This document shows, piece by piece, positions 20,260 to 28,046 of a DNA stretch of 33,045 bases. Position numbers and translations under genes: made by a program. The notes below the pieces were generated by a model. It made no database searches. It worked only from the letters and a program-made list of their open reading frames with translations, and was not told the DNA's origin. Position 1 is the first letter of the stretch. The number at the start of each line of letters is the position of its first letter. Origin of the DNA: Candidatus Doudnabacteria bacterium RIFCSPHIGHO2_01_FULL_45_18 (GTDB taxonomy: Bacteria > Patescibacteriota > Doudnabacteria > UBA920 > O2-02-FULL-48-8); NCBI GenBank assembly GCA_001779915.1, contig MFEJ01000007.1, forward strand, positions 1 through 33,045, in the 5' to 3' direction.

Positions 20260-20300
20260 TATGCCAACAGGTTGACAATCGGATTTTGTTGGCATATTTT
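20260..20300 (+). promoter_or_regulatory. Promoter within a 10-bp inverted repeat (metalloprotease gene)
   Basis: TTGACA, 17 bases, TATTTT. A perfect inverted repeat TATGCCAACA ... TGTTGGCATA encloses the -35 and reaches into the -10, a position suited to a repressor site. Confidence 0.6.
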
Positions 20301-20321
20301 ATATATATAATGACACAATTT

Positions 20322-21113
20322 ATGATAAAAAAACTCTCTATCTTTGCTTGTCTTTTCTCATTTTTAGTGGCTTTTCCCACTCTTGCTCAATCCACCGGAA
20401 GAACTTTAACTTTGCCAGAGGCGGCTGAACACTCGGCAGTGATTGCTTTGGGCAGCGCCATTGACCCCAAAACTGGAAGTGTGGTAGAAGGATTTATGTT
20501 TGTGGATTATCAGAATGAAAATGCCAAATCCGGCAATGCCCGATCCAACCAACCATCCGGCAATAGTTGCTATGCCTTTTTGGCCAAGGGTGCGAAATGG
20601 AAAACCGTTGAGCCTTGGCTTGTGAATCCCACTAATAGTCGGGGCTTAGATCAAACGTTTGTGTTCAATAATACACAAACTGATATTGCGAAATGGAATG
20701 TTTCAGCTGGAGTCACGATTTTAGGCACCGGGAGCAGCACTTCAGACACTCTTGCGGTCGACACGACCAGTCCTGATGGATCGAACGAAGTTTATTTCGC
20801 TGATGTGAGCACCCAGGGAGTAATTGCAGTCACCACGGTCTGGGGAATATTCTCTGGTCCCACATTCAATCGCCGGTTAGTTGAATGGGACATGGTGATT
20901 GATGATACGGATTTTGACTGGTCAAGCAGCGGTGAGGCTGGTAAAATGGATTTTGAAAATATCATAACTCATGAATTGGGGCATGCCGCGGGCATGGGGC
21001 ATCCGTCCGATTCGTGTCCCGAGGAAACCATGTTCCGGTTTGCAGACAATGGTGAGACGAAGAAGCGGACACTAAATACCGGCGACATTGCCGGCATCCA
21101 GACGCTGTACTAA
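20322..21113 (+). CDS. Secreted matrixin-like metalloprotease
   Basis: I chose ATG 20322 (MIKKLSIFACLFSFLVAFPTLAQS), which begins a typical signal peptide; ATG 20310 is possible, while the track start lies upstream of the promoter. The mature protein of about 240 residues has a beta-rich N-terminal part and ends in the zinc site ITHELGHAAGMGHP (HExxHxxGxxH) followed by a Met-turn (EETMFRF), as in M10/matrixin peptidases. No pro-domain Cys switch is clear. Downstream GDIAGIQTLY matches the usual C-terminal helix. Acts outside the cell on unknown substrates. Confidence 0.8.
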   Translation: MIKKLSIFACLFSFLVAFPTLAQSTGRTLTLPEAAEHSAVIALGSAIDPKTGSVVEGFMFVDYQNENAKSGNARSNQPSGNSCYAFLAKGAKWKTVEPWLVNPTNSRGLDQTFVFNNTQTDIAKWNVSAGVTILGTGSSTSDTLAVDTTSPDGSNEVYFADVSTQGVIAVTTVWGIFSGPTFNRRLVEWDMVIDDTDFDWSSSGEAGKMDFENIITHELGHAAGMGHPSDSCPEETMFRFADNGETKKRTLNTGDIAGIQTLY

Positions 21114-21125
21114 TAATTTAAGATC

Positions 21126-21160
21126 AGAAAAGGGGCAATTACCGGCTCCTTTTCTTTTTG
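21126..21160 (+). terminator. Terminator of the metalloprotease gene
   Basis: AGAAAAGG/CCTTTTCT stem with inner GC pairs, then TTTTTG. Confidence 0.85.
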
Positions 21161-21189
21161 GAAAAAAAAGCCAGACTCATGGTCCGGCT
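21161..21189 (-). terminator. Terminator of the minus-strand gene 21177-21413
   Basis: On the minus strand AGCCGGAC/GTCTGGCT (one mismatch) then eight T's; the stem includes the gene's stop codon. Confidence 0.8.
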
Positions 21190-21413
21190 TGGGTGCGTGC
21201 CTGTTGCTCAAGTTCCGCGATTCTTGCTTGCGCGGCTTGGCGATACGTCTCATGCAGGGTATTGCTCGTCGCGAAAGTCTGCAGAAACTTGAGATCGTCA
21301 ATGCGACGTATGGCTTTGACGCGTGTCTTCGGTGAGTGATTGCCGTTGGTGGCTTGATACTTGAGCTCATCTTGCGTCACGAACGTGGGAATCCGTCTTC
21401 TGACACCCGGCAT
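21177..21413 (-). CDS. Hypothetical helical protein (78 aa), single-gene unit
   Basis: ATG preceded by AGGAGG at 4 bases. After a basic N-terminus (MPGVRRRIPTF) the sequence has HEAT/ARM-like helical phrasing: RVKAIRRIDDLKFLQTFATSNTLHETYRQAAQARIAELEQQ. This resembles a single HEAT-type unit (AA..I.D...L...A......R.AA...I..L), but one unit is too little for firm assignment. It has its own promoter and terminator; its ribosome-binding site is partly buried in a hairpin. Confidence 0.6.
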   Translation of the reverse strand: MPGVRRRIPTFVTQDELKYQATNGNHSPKTRVKAIRRIDDLKFLQTFATSNTLHETYRQAAQARIAELEQQARTQAGP

Positions 21414-21417
21414 GAAA

Positions 21418-21437
21418 CCTCCTACTGGTTAGCAGGA
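21418..21437 (-). promoter_or_regulatory. Hairpin overlapping the ribosome-binding site
   Basis: On the minus strand TCCTGCT-AACC-AGTAGGA (7 pairs, one G-U) includes the first four bases of AGGAGG. Confidence 0.45.
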
Positions 21438-21466
21438 AGTTTATCAGAATAGTGGGCCTGTGTAAA
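21438..21466 (-). promoter_or_regulatory. Promoter of the minus-strand gene 21177-21413
   Basis: On the minus strand TTTACA, 17 bases, TAAACT. Confidence 0.55.
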
Positions 21467-21486
21467 TACTAATTGTCTCGTTTTGC

Positions 21487-21495
21487 TGATATACT
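21487..21495 (+). promoter_or_regulatory. Extended -10 of tgt
   Basis: TGATATACT ends 7 bases before the tgt ATG, implying a leaderless or nearly leaderless transcript. Confidence 0.45.
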
Positions 21496-21502
21496 ATGCT
21501 CA

Positions 21503-22645
21503 ATGTTTACCATTACTAAAAAAGATCCGCAGTCTAAAGCGCGGACCGGTGTCATCAAAACCGCGCATGGGGAAGTCCAGACACCCGTGTTTTTACCAAT
21601 TGGCACGAAAGGGGCGATCAAATCCATCGCGGCCGAGGAACTCAAATTCTGGGGCGCGGAAATGATTTTGGCCAACACGTATCATCTCTGGCTTAGGCCT
21701 GGGGATGCTTTGATTGCGAAAGCCGGGGGCTTACATAAATTTATGAATTGGAAAGACGCGATTTTTACGGACTCCGGCGGCTTTCAAGTTTTTTCACTTG
21801 GCAAAATGGTGAAAGTAAACGAACAAGGCGTCAAATTTCAATCTGACCTGGATGGCTCGACCCACATTCTTACTCCCGAAATTTCCGTTCAGATTCAGCT
21901 GAATTTGGGATCAGACATTGCGGTGGTGTTGGATGAGTTTCCGGGATTTCCCGCGACCGAAAAACAGGCTGAGCTTTCCGTGAAGCGTACAACCGCGTGG
22001 GCCAAGCGCGCGATTCACGAGCACGTAAAACTTTTGGCAGGTTCAATCAACCCAGGGCAAATGCAATGGGGCATTGTGCAAGGTTCAACTTATAAACATT
22101 TACGAAAGCAAGCGGCCGAAGAAATTGTGGGTTTAGGATTTAAAGGTTTTTGTATTGGCGGGGTGGCCGTGGGTGAGCCAGAAGAACAGATGTTTCAGGC
22201 CGTCAATGATGCGATTCCACACTTGCCCGAAGATTCACCCAAGCATTTGCTTGGGGTCGGAACACCAGCGCAAATTGTTGCCGCCGTGGCCCTTGGTTGC
22301 GACAGTTTTGATTGCGTGATCCCAACACGCGAGGCGCGGCATGGGAAATTTTATGCGAACCTAAAACCCCAAGATGGGGAGGGGTACTACACTTTAAATA
22401 TCATGAATGAAAAATTTAAAGAAGACTTTTCTCCAATTGATAACACTTGCAACTGCTATGCTTGCGGTAATTTTACGCGCGCTTATATCCGGCATTTGTT
22501 TATGTCAGACGAACCTTTGGGAATCCGCCTTGCCACCATGCACAACCTGCGATTTTATCTAAATCTCATGCAACGGATCCGAGAGAACATCGAAACAGAA
22601 AAATTCGGGGAGTTTGTAACACAATACAAAGAGCACAAAATGTGA
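21503..22645 (+). CDS. tgt: Queuine/preQ1 tRNA-guanine transglycosylase
   Basis: The start is ATG 21503 (MFTITKKDPQSKARTG), matching the family N-terminus; the track start ten codons upstream precedes the probable transcription start. 380 residues, full length. The enzyme swaps guanine-34 for preQ1 in tRNAs with GUN anticodons. Seen: TDSGGFQVFSL with the first catalytic Asp, VVLDEFPGF, GGVAVGE, a second Asp region (CDSFDCVIPTREARHGKFY) and the zinc site CNCYACGNFTRAYIRHL. No other queuosine gene is in the window, so preQ1 or queuine may be salvaged. Confidence 0.97.
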   Translation: MFTITKKDPQSKARTGVIKTAHGEVQTPVFLPIGTKGAIKSIAAEELKFWGAEMILANTYHLWLRPGDALIAKAGGLHKFMNWKDAIFTDSGGFQVFSLGKMVKVNEQGVKFQSDLDGSTHILTPEISVQIQLNLGSDIAVVLDEFPGFPATEKQAELSVKRTTAWAKRAIHEHVKLLAGSINPGQMQWGIVQGSTYKHLRKQAAEEIVGLGFKGFCIGGVAVGEPEEQMFQAVNDAIPHLPEDSPKHLLGVGTPAQIVAAVALGCDSFDCVIPTREARHGKFYANLKPQDGEGYYTLNIMNEKFKEDFSPIDNTCNCYACGNFTRAYIRHLFMSDEPLGIRLATMHNLRFYLNLMQRIRENIETEKFGEFVTQYKEHKM

Positions 22646-22676
22646 TATATTGAGGCAAACTCGGATTGGAGGAAGC

Positions 22677-23021
22677 ATGAAGGTAATCCGAAACGCGCAT
22701 CCACGGGGTGTTGTCAGTTTGGATCTGATTGGCGACTGTCTCAGCGCATCTGATCGGCACGTGCTGGCTGCTGCGATTCAGCGTGAGCTGGATCAGGCTG
22801 TCACCAGGATCATCTTGCGCATGAATGACCTGGCCCAGATTGATGAGGCCGGCGTTGGCTACATCACGGTGTTTTCAAACACCATTCGTAGCGCGAATGG
22901 GTCTCTGGCTCTCACAGGCGTTGACAACGTGCGAGTAGCTTTAAAGAACGCGGAGTCCAGACTCGACATTTTTCCAGATGAAGCCGCGGCCCTGGCCCAC
23001 ATCAGTGCCCAGACCGTTTAG
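22677..23021 (+). CDS. STAS-domain protein (anti-sigma-antagonist-like)
   Basis: I chose ATG 22677 (MKVIRNAHPRG) because GGAGG lies 4 bases before it. 114 residues form one STAS fold: VVSLDLIGDCLSASD, then TRIILRMNDLAQIDEAGVGYITVFSNTIRSANGSLALTGV and a C-terminal helix. In SpoIIAA-type antagonists the motif is IDSSGLG with a phosphorylatable Ser; here it is IDEAGVG, so the Ser is lost and an acid replaces the preceding position. It may be a constitutively 'phosphorylated-like' or purely structural member. Single gene with its own terminator. Confidence 0.7.
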   Translation: MKVIRNAHPRGVVSLDLIGDCLSASDRHVLAAAIQRELDQAVTRIILRMNDLAQIDEAGVGYITVFSNTIRSANGSLALTGVDNVRVALKNAESRLDIFPDEAAALAHISAQTV

Positions 23022-23028
23022 TGTATAA

Positions 23029-23079
23029 GCGGCCCGCCCGCCCAAACGATATAGTCGTTCGGGCGGGTCTTCTTTTTTT
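23029..23079 (+). terminator. Terminator after the STAS gene
   Basis: CCCGCCC ... AACGA-TATAG-TCGTT ... GGGCGGG nested stem, then TTCTTTTTTT. Its GTTCGGGCGGG arm recurs in the repeat at 29486-29644. Confidence 0.85.
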
Positions 23080-23114
23080 GTCAAAATTATGTTAAGATTG
23101 GTTTACAGAAAGGG

Positions 23115-23156
23115 CAACACAGCCAGCATGGGATTCAACCCACGCATCCAGTGTTG
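23115..23156 (+). promoter_or_regulatory. Hairpin leader upstream of glyS
   Basis: CAACAC/GTGTTG closes an inner TGGG-ATTCAA-CCCA hairpin nine bases before the ATG. It lacks T-box hallmarks; role unknown. Confidence 0.4.
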
Positions 23157-23164
23157 TTAAAAAT

Positions 23165-24514
23165 ATGAAGAAACAAGAAGATAATCTTATGGATAAAATC
23201 ATTAGCCTCGCCAAACGGCGTGGTTTTATATTTCCAGGGTCCGAAATTTACGGGGGACTCGCGAATAGTTATGATTATGGACCACTAGGAACTGAATTAT
23301 TTAGAAATATTCAGAATTTGTGGTGGAAAAAAATTGTGCAAGAAAGACCAGACATGGTCGGTATCAGAGGTCCGATCATAATGAATGCTAAAGTTTGGGA
23401 AGCATCAGGACATGTGAAAAATTTTACTGATCCTTTGGTGGAGTGCAAGATTTGTCACGTTCGAATGCGCGCGGATAAACTGAAAGATATTGCCGAACAC
23501 GAAAAAACCCACGCCGGTAAAAAAGTAGAGTGGACTGAAGCCAAGAATTTTAATCTACTATTTAAAACTTTTATCGGTACCACAGAAGACAGTAAGTCTA
23601 CGGTTTACTTACGAGGCGAAACAGCACAAACCATGTTCACGGATTTTAAATTAGTTTTGGAAACTATGCGCAAAAAACTGCCATTTGGGATTGCGCAAAT
23701 TGGTCGCTCATTCCGCAACGAGATTACGACTGGTAATCTAATTTTCCGGACGAAGGAGTTTACAATCGCTGAATTGGAATATTTTGTTAAACCCGGTGAG
23801 GACGATAAAGCTTACGAAGAATGGCTTGATTATCAACAGGACTTTTTCGTAAAAGATTTGAAATTAAAACAAGAAAATATTAAAAAAGTTGAATTACCAA
23901 AAGACGAACTCGCTCATTATTCTAAGCGCACTGTAGATACTTATTACAATTTTCCATTTGGTTGGGACGAAATTGCAGGAATTGCCAACAGAACTGATTA
24001 TGATTTAAAAAATCACATTGATATGTCTGGTGCCAATCTGAAAGTTAAAGACGAGGAAAGCCAAACAGAGTATATTCCCTATGTTGTGGAACCAACTTTT
24101 GGATTGGATCGGATAATGCTTGCGGTTTTAATCGACGCATATTCCGAATCCGAAGCCAGATCCGGCAAAGAGGACGCCGTGCACGAAACGGAAGTGACGC
24201 TCCGCTTATCGAAAGAATTGGCGCCCATTAAGATTGCGATTTTGCCGCTTTCACGCAAAGACGAATTGATTAAACCCGCGGAAAAGATTTTGCAACAATT
24301 GCACAAGCATTGGATGTGCCAGTATGACGAAACCGCATCAATCGGCAAACGATATCGTCGGCAAGACGAAATCGGCACGCCTTACTGTGTGACTGTGGAC
24401 TTCGAAACCGTGAATGACCAGGCCGTGACCGTTCGCGACCGCGACACTATGAAACAGGATCGGGTGAAAATTTCTGATTTGATGGATTACTTTAGGGAAA
24501 AATTGCCGTGCTAA
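23165..24514 (+). CDS. glyS: Glycyl-tRNA synthetase, class II dimeric type
   Basis: 449 residues, the single-chain alpha2 type. Motifs seen: LAKRRGFIFPGSEIYGGLANSYDYGPLG at the N-terminus, a zinc-type CKICHVRMRADKL insert, motif 2 (GIAQIGRSFRNEITTGN, about 177), motif 3 with GLDRIMLAVL (about 315), and the C-terminal anticodon-binding domain (APIKIAILPLSRKDELIKPA to the end). It charges tRNA-Gly. The alternative start ATG 23189 (MDKIISLAKRRG) is closer to many homologues. Its last 7 bases overlap the following peptidase gene. Confidence 0.97.
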   Translation: MKKQEDNLMDKIISLAKRRGFIFPGSEIYGGLANSYDYGPLGTELFRNIQNLWWKKIVQERPDMVGIRGPIIMNAKVWEASGHVKNFTDPLVECKICHVRMRADKLKDIAEHEKTHAGKKVEWTEAKNFNLLFKTFIGTTEDSKSTVYLRGETAQTMFTDFKLVLETMRKKLPFGIAQIGRSFRNEITTGNLIFRTKEFTIAELEYFVKPGEDDKAYEEWLDYQQDFFVKDLKLKQENIKKVELPKDELAHYSKRTVDTYYNFPFGWDEIAGIANRTDYDLKNHIDMSGANLKVKDEESQTEYIPYVVEPTFGLDRIMLAVLIDAYSESEARSGKEDAVHETEVTLRLSKELAPIKIAILPLSRKDELIKPAEKILQQLHKHWMCQYDETASIGKRYRRQDEIGTPYCVTVDFETVNDQAVTVRDRDTMKQDRVKISDLMDYFREKLPC

Positions 24515-25782
24515 AGTCTTACGGAAAAAAAATTCTCAAAAACGGCTTAATCTTACTGACGGTGCCCATAGAAACTGCCGCGTCAGTCACGATCTCATTT
24601 TTTGTCAAAGCCGGCTCGCGCTACGAGGATAAGCGGATCAATGGTTTGTCGCATTTTCTGGAGCACCTGCATTTCAAAGGTTCCAAAAAATATCCAACCG
24701 CCAAAAAATTATCCGAGACTGTGGACTCAATCGGCGGCGAGTTTAATGCCAACACTGGCAAAGAGCACACCCAATACTATATTCGTGCAGCCAGCCAACA
24801 CCTGCCATTGATTTTCGATGTTTTGTCCGACATGATGCAAAATCCCTTGTTTGATGAACGGGAACTGGAACGGGAAAAAGGCGTGATCATCGAAGAAATC
24901 AATATGTACAAAGACAACCCACAAATTCATGTGGAGTCTTTGTTTGAGCAAACCATGTGGCCAAATTCTGCCTTAGGTCGGGATATTGCCGGGACCGCGG
25001 AAGTCATCCGATCAATCAAACGCCAAGACATTCTAGATTATCGACAAAGATTCTATCAGCCGGCGAACATGATCGCGGCCATGTCTGGAAATTTTGATCA
25101 AGCTCTGACCGCGAAAATGATCGAAGCTCATTGGGACAAATTGTTAACAAAAAAAGGTTTTACTTTTGAAAAACTACAGAGCAAGCAAACTGCACCAGCC
25201 TTATCCGTGGAAAACAAAGGCACGGAACAGGCGCATATGATCGTGGGATTCCCGGCCTATGGGTATGGCGACAAGAGGAATTACGCGTTGCAAATTTTGG
25301 CCGCGATTTTGGGTGGGGGCATGAGTTCCCGGTTATTCTTAAAAATCCGGGAACGGCAGGGTTTGGCCTATTATGTGGCCTGCTCGCTTAACAATTATTT
25401 GGGAACTGGAAATTTTCTAGTGCGGGCCGGACTGAAGGTTTCCGCCGCACCCAAAGCGTTGGATATGATTTTGGAAGAATTACAGTTGGTTGTAGAAAAC
25501 GGTGTGACGAAAAAAGAATTAGCCAAAGCCAAAGAATATTTGAAAGGCAAATTGGCACTATCCACGGAAGACCCGCACGAGAAGATGGATTGGTATTTAG
25601 GCCAGGAGGCCTTCATCGGCAAAATTAAAATGATTGAAGAGGTTTTTGCTCTTTTGGATGCGGTGACAAGTGAGGATGTGGATCGTGTGGCCAAGGAAAT
25701 TATTCACAATAACCGTTTAAACCTGGCCTTGATTGGTCCCTTTTCGGACAAGAGTATATTTGAGAAGAAATTAAAGTTATAA
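24508..25782 (+). CDS. M16 family zinc peptidase (pitrilysin/processing-peptidase type)
   Basis: 424 residues with a GTG start overlapping the glyS stop by 7 bases, so translation is probably coupled. The inverted zinc motif HFLEHLHFKG (HxxEH, about 49-53) and the third ligand in EKGVIIEEINMY (about 127) are intact. The second half is the inactive repeat with the GGGMSSRLFLKIRERQGLAYYV substrate-binding motif. Typical of short bacterial M16B enzymes (YmxG-like). No signal peptide, so it is probably cytoplasmic. Substrate unknown. Confidence 0.92.
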   Translation: MLKSYGKKILKNGLILLTVPIETAASVTISFFVKAGSRYEDKRINGLSHFLEHLHFKGSKKYPTAKKLSETVDSIGGEFNANTGKEHTQYYIRAASQHLPLIFDVLSDMMQNPLFDERELEREKGVIIEEINMYKDNPQIHVESLFEQTMWPNSALGRDIAGTAEVIRSIKRQDILDYRQRFYQPANMIAAMSGNFDQALTAKMIEAHWDKLLTKKGFTFEKLQSKQTAPALSVENKGTEQAHMIVGFPAYGYGDKRNYALQILAAILGGGMSSRLFLKIRERQGLAYYVACSLNNYLGTGNFLVRAGLKVSAAPKALDMILEELQLVVENGVTKKELAKAKEYLKGKLALSTEDPHEKMDWYLGQEAFIGKIKMIEEVFALLDAVTSEDVDRVAKEIIHNNRLNLALIGPFSDKSIFEKKLKL

Positions 25783-25789
25783 CGGCGCG

Positions 25790-25869
25790 GGGTCCTGCCG
25801 CGATTTTCACCCCGCAGGTGCTCACTATCGTTGCGCACCAGCGGGGTCCCCAAAATCGCGTCACCCCTC
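25790..25869. repeat. Long palindromic repeat between the M16 gene and nfo
   Basis: CGCGATTTT/AAAATCGCG (9 bp) encloses CCCCGC/GCGGGG and GGTGC/GCACC. The whole 80-bp block folds as one hairpin, and the nfo ATG follows within 25 bases. Resembles dispersed repeats rather than a terminator, lacking a T-run. Confidence 0.65.
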
Positions 25870-25892
25870 GCCACTTACATCAAGCTAAACAT

Positions 25893-26738
25893 ATGCGAAT
25901 CGGTACACATGTTTCAATCGCGGGTGGGATCGAAAAAGCCCCAGGCAACGCGGCGAAAGTCGGAGCCGAGTGTTTTCAGATTTTTTCGCGTTCGCCGCAT
26001 GGCGGCCCAGTCAAACCCATCACGCCTGATGTGGTAAAGAAATTTGCGGCGGAAATGAAAAAACATAAGCTGGATACGTTTTATATCCATACGCCATACT
26101 TTATTAATCTCTCTTCTGTCAAAAATAATATTTATTACGGTTCCATTGCCGTGATTCGGGAGGAGTTGGAGCGTGGAAGTAAGCTTTCCTGCAAGGCTGT
26201 GATGACACATTTGGGAAGTTTTGGCGAATTAGGGGATAAGGAAGGGTTGGAAAAGGTAGGAGTGTCAGTTGGCAAAATTATGAAAGGTTATAAGGGGACC
26301 ACCCAGTTGCTTTTGGAAATTTCTGCCGGAAGTGGTAGGGTAGTGGGCGATAAGTTTGAGGAAATTGCGAAAATTTTAGATCACAAGGATGTGAAAAAAC
26401 ACAAGGTGGGGGTTTGTTTTGACACTTGCCACGCGTTTGCGTCGGGCTATGATGTCCGCGATAAAAAATCCGTGGATGAGACACTTAAGCAATTTGATAA
26501 GATTATTGGTTGGAAAAAGTTGGTCATGGTGCACGTCAATGATTCCAAAGGCGAGTTTGGAGGGCATTTGGACCGCCACGAGCATATAGGAGTCGGCAAG
26601 ATTGGACTAGAGGGATTTAAAGCGCTGGCTCATCACAAAATTTTAGGCAAATTGGATTGGATTTTGGAAACACCCAAAGATGATCCCAAAGACGATCCGA
26701 AGAACATCGCAATTTTGAAAAAACTGCGTAAGGGTTGA
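25893..26738 (+). CDS. nfo: Endonuclease IV (AP endonuclease)
   Basis: The start is ATG 25893 (MRIGTHVSIAGGIEKAP), as in the family; the track start runs through the repeat. 281 residues with the TIM-barrel metal ligands: His in IGTHVS, ECFQIFSRSP, THLGSFGE, LLLEISAG, CFDTCHAFASGYD, MVHVNDSKGEFGGHLDRHEHIG and the final ILETPKD. All zinc-binding signatures look intact. It cuts DNA 5' of abasic sites in base-excision repair. The stop codon lies within the -35 box of the next gene. Confidence 0.97.
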   Translation: MRIGTHVSIAGGIEKAPGNAAKVGAECFQIFSRSPHGGPVKPITPDVVKKFAAEMKKHKLDTFYIHTPYFINLSSVKNNIYYGSIAVIREELERGSKLSCKAVMTHLGSFGELGDKEGLEKVGVSVGKIMKGYKGTTQLLLEISAGSGRVVGDKFEEIAKILDHKDVKKHKVGVCFDTCHAFASGYDVRDKKSVDETLKQFDKIIGWKKLVMVHVNDSKGEFGGHLDRHEHIGVGKIGLEGFKALAHHKILGKLDWILETPKDDPKDDPKNIAILKKLRKG

Positions 26739-26763
26739 CAAAATCACCAAAAAGGAGTATAAT
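26735..26763 (+). promoter_or_regulatory. Perfect consensus sigma-70-type promoter (AI-2E gene)
   Basis: TTGACA, 17 bases, TATAAT. The -35 overlaps the nfo stop codon. Confidence 0.85.
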
Positions 26764-26804
26764 TATATATTGTACTTATTCGTAAATCCACATATACTAA
26801 CCAT

Positions 26805-27833
26805 ATGAGCGAAGATAGCCGCAACATAAATATTTCCTCCGTCACACTTTTGAAGATTGTCTTCATCGTGCTTTTGCTGTGGTTGTTTTGGTTGATCCGC
26901 GACGTTCTCCTCATTTTCATAATTGCCGTGATCGTGTCCTCGGCCATTGACCCGCTGGCTGATTATCTTTCGAAGCGCCATATTCCCAGAGTTCTAAGCG
27001 TGCTTGTGGTTTACGTAATATTTTTCGGAGTCATCACGCTGATTGGGTTCCTGCTGGTCCCGCCCTTGACCCAACAGTTTGAAGAAATCAAAAACGCGGA
27101 TGTCTACCAAGGCTTTATTTCGCAGGTTGGGATTTATCGCGATACTTTGAGTCAGTCCACCATTGGCCAGGCGATTGATAACAGTTTTAAGGAACTGGCA
27201 AATAATTTTGGTGGTACTTTGTTTGCCACTACCAAGGGAGTGGTTAACGGTGTGGTCTCGGTCATTACTGTGTTGGTTATTTCTTTTTATTTGACGATTG
27301 AAGAAAACGGCATGAAGAATTTCGTGAAGCATTTGGCGCCTTATAAGCACCAGGCTTATGTGTTCCGATTGGTAAATAAAATTCAGCGCAAAATGGGGGC
27401 TTGGGTTTTGGGGCAGTTAATTTTATCCGCCGTGATCTTCGGGTTGGTATTTATTGGTTTGACGGTTTTGAAAGTGGAATATGCTTTGGTTTTGGCATTA
27501 TTGGCCGGAATATTTGAAATCATTCCATATATCGGGCCGTTTGTTTCCGGCACTTTCGCCGTATTTTTTGCTTTCATTCAAGCGCCGGCGTTGGCACTGG
27601 CCGTGCTGATTTTATGGATCGTGACCCAACAGTTGGAAAGTCATATCATTGTGCCCATCGTCATGAGTCGCAGTGTTGGCTTAAATCCGGTATTGGTAAT
27701 TTTGGGAATTATTGTGGGAACCACCTTGGGTGGTATTATCGGCGCCCTGATCGCCATTCCTGTCATGAGCGGGATTTCGGTATTTGTGGAAGATTTGATG
27801 GAAGGCCATGCGTTTGAAGAAGAGCAAGGCTAA
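26805..27833 (+). CDS. AI-2E family transporter (TqsA/YdiK/PerM type)
   Basis: 342 residues with about eight membrane helices. The N-terminal pair (VFIVLLLWLFWLIRDVLLIFIIAVIVSSAIDPLADYL) and the C-terminal block with EIIPYIGPFVSG and HIIVPIVMSRSVGLNPVLVILGIIVGTTLGGIIGALIAIPV are the family signatures. Members include the putative autoinducer-2 exporter TqsA and Na+/H+ antiporters, so the substrate is not predictable. It has a perfect consensus promoter and is followed by a MITE-like inverted-repeat element. Confidence 0.9.
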   Translation: MSEDSRNINISSVTLLKIVFIVLLLWLFWLIRDVLLIFIIAVIVSSAIDPLADYLSKRHIPRVLSVLVVYVIFFGVITLIGFLLVPPLTQQFEEIKNADVYQGFISQVGIYRDTLSQSTIGQAIDNSFKELANNFGGTLFATTKGVVNGVVSVITVLVISFYLTIEENGMKNFVKHLAPYKHQAYVFRLVNKIQRKMGAWVLGQLILSAVIFGLVFIGLTVLKVEYALVLALLAGIFEIIPYIGPFVSGTFAVFFAFIQAPALALAVLILWIVTQQLESHIIVPIVMSRSVGLNPVLVILGIIVGTTLGGIIGALIAIPVMSGISVFVEDLMEGHAFEEEQG

Positions 27834-27850
27834 CTTAATTGTAAGCTTAA

Positions 27851-28003
27851 TATGCCCAGTATATCAACTTCGATAATGGTTTTTGTATTTGCTTTTGTAC
27901 ATAGATAAAAATATTAATTAATATTACCTCGATCAGTCAGATTAAAGATTGATAACAAAAACCATTAAAAGCAAAAGCATCGAAGTTGTATTACTGGGTA
28001 TGC
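27851..28003. mobile_element. MITE-like element with imperfect terminal inverted repeats
   Basis: The left end TATGCCCAGTATATCAACTT and the reverse complement of the right end CATACCCAGTAATACAACTT match at 19 of 24 positions, continuing to CGAT. Inside both ends lie the modules AATGGTTTTTG and a TTTGCTTTTG type run, in swapped order. The centre holds a perfect 16-bp palindrome, AATATTAATTAATATT (27910-27925). No ORF. About 153 bp. It might also be a noncoding RNA or a large attenuating hairpin. Confidence 0.5.
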
Positions 28004-28034
28004 TATAATTAATAAGCCTGAATAAGGCTTTTTT
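28001..28034 (+). promoter_or_regulatory. Extended -10 followed by a terminator-like hairpin before metG
   Basis: TGCTATAAT (28001-28009) is followed 5 bases on by AAGCCT-GAATA-AGGCTT and TTTT. The hairpin would be the very 5' end of a metG transcript, or ends transcripts arriving from the AI-2E gene. The promoter is made by the edge of the MITE-like element. Confidence 0.5.
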
Positions 28035-28046
28035 CATTTGACGACC

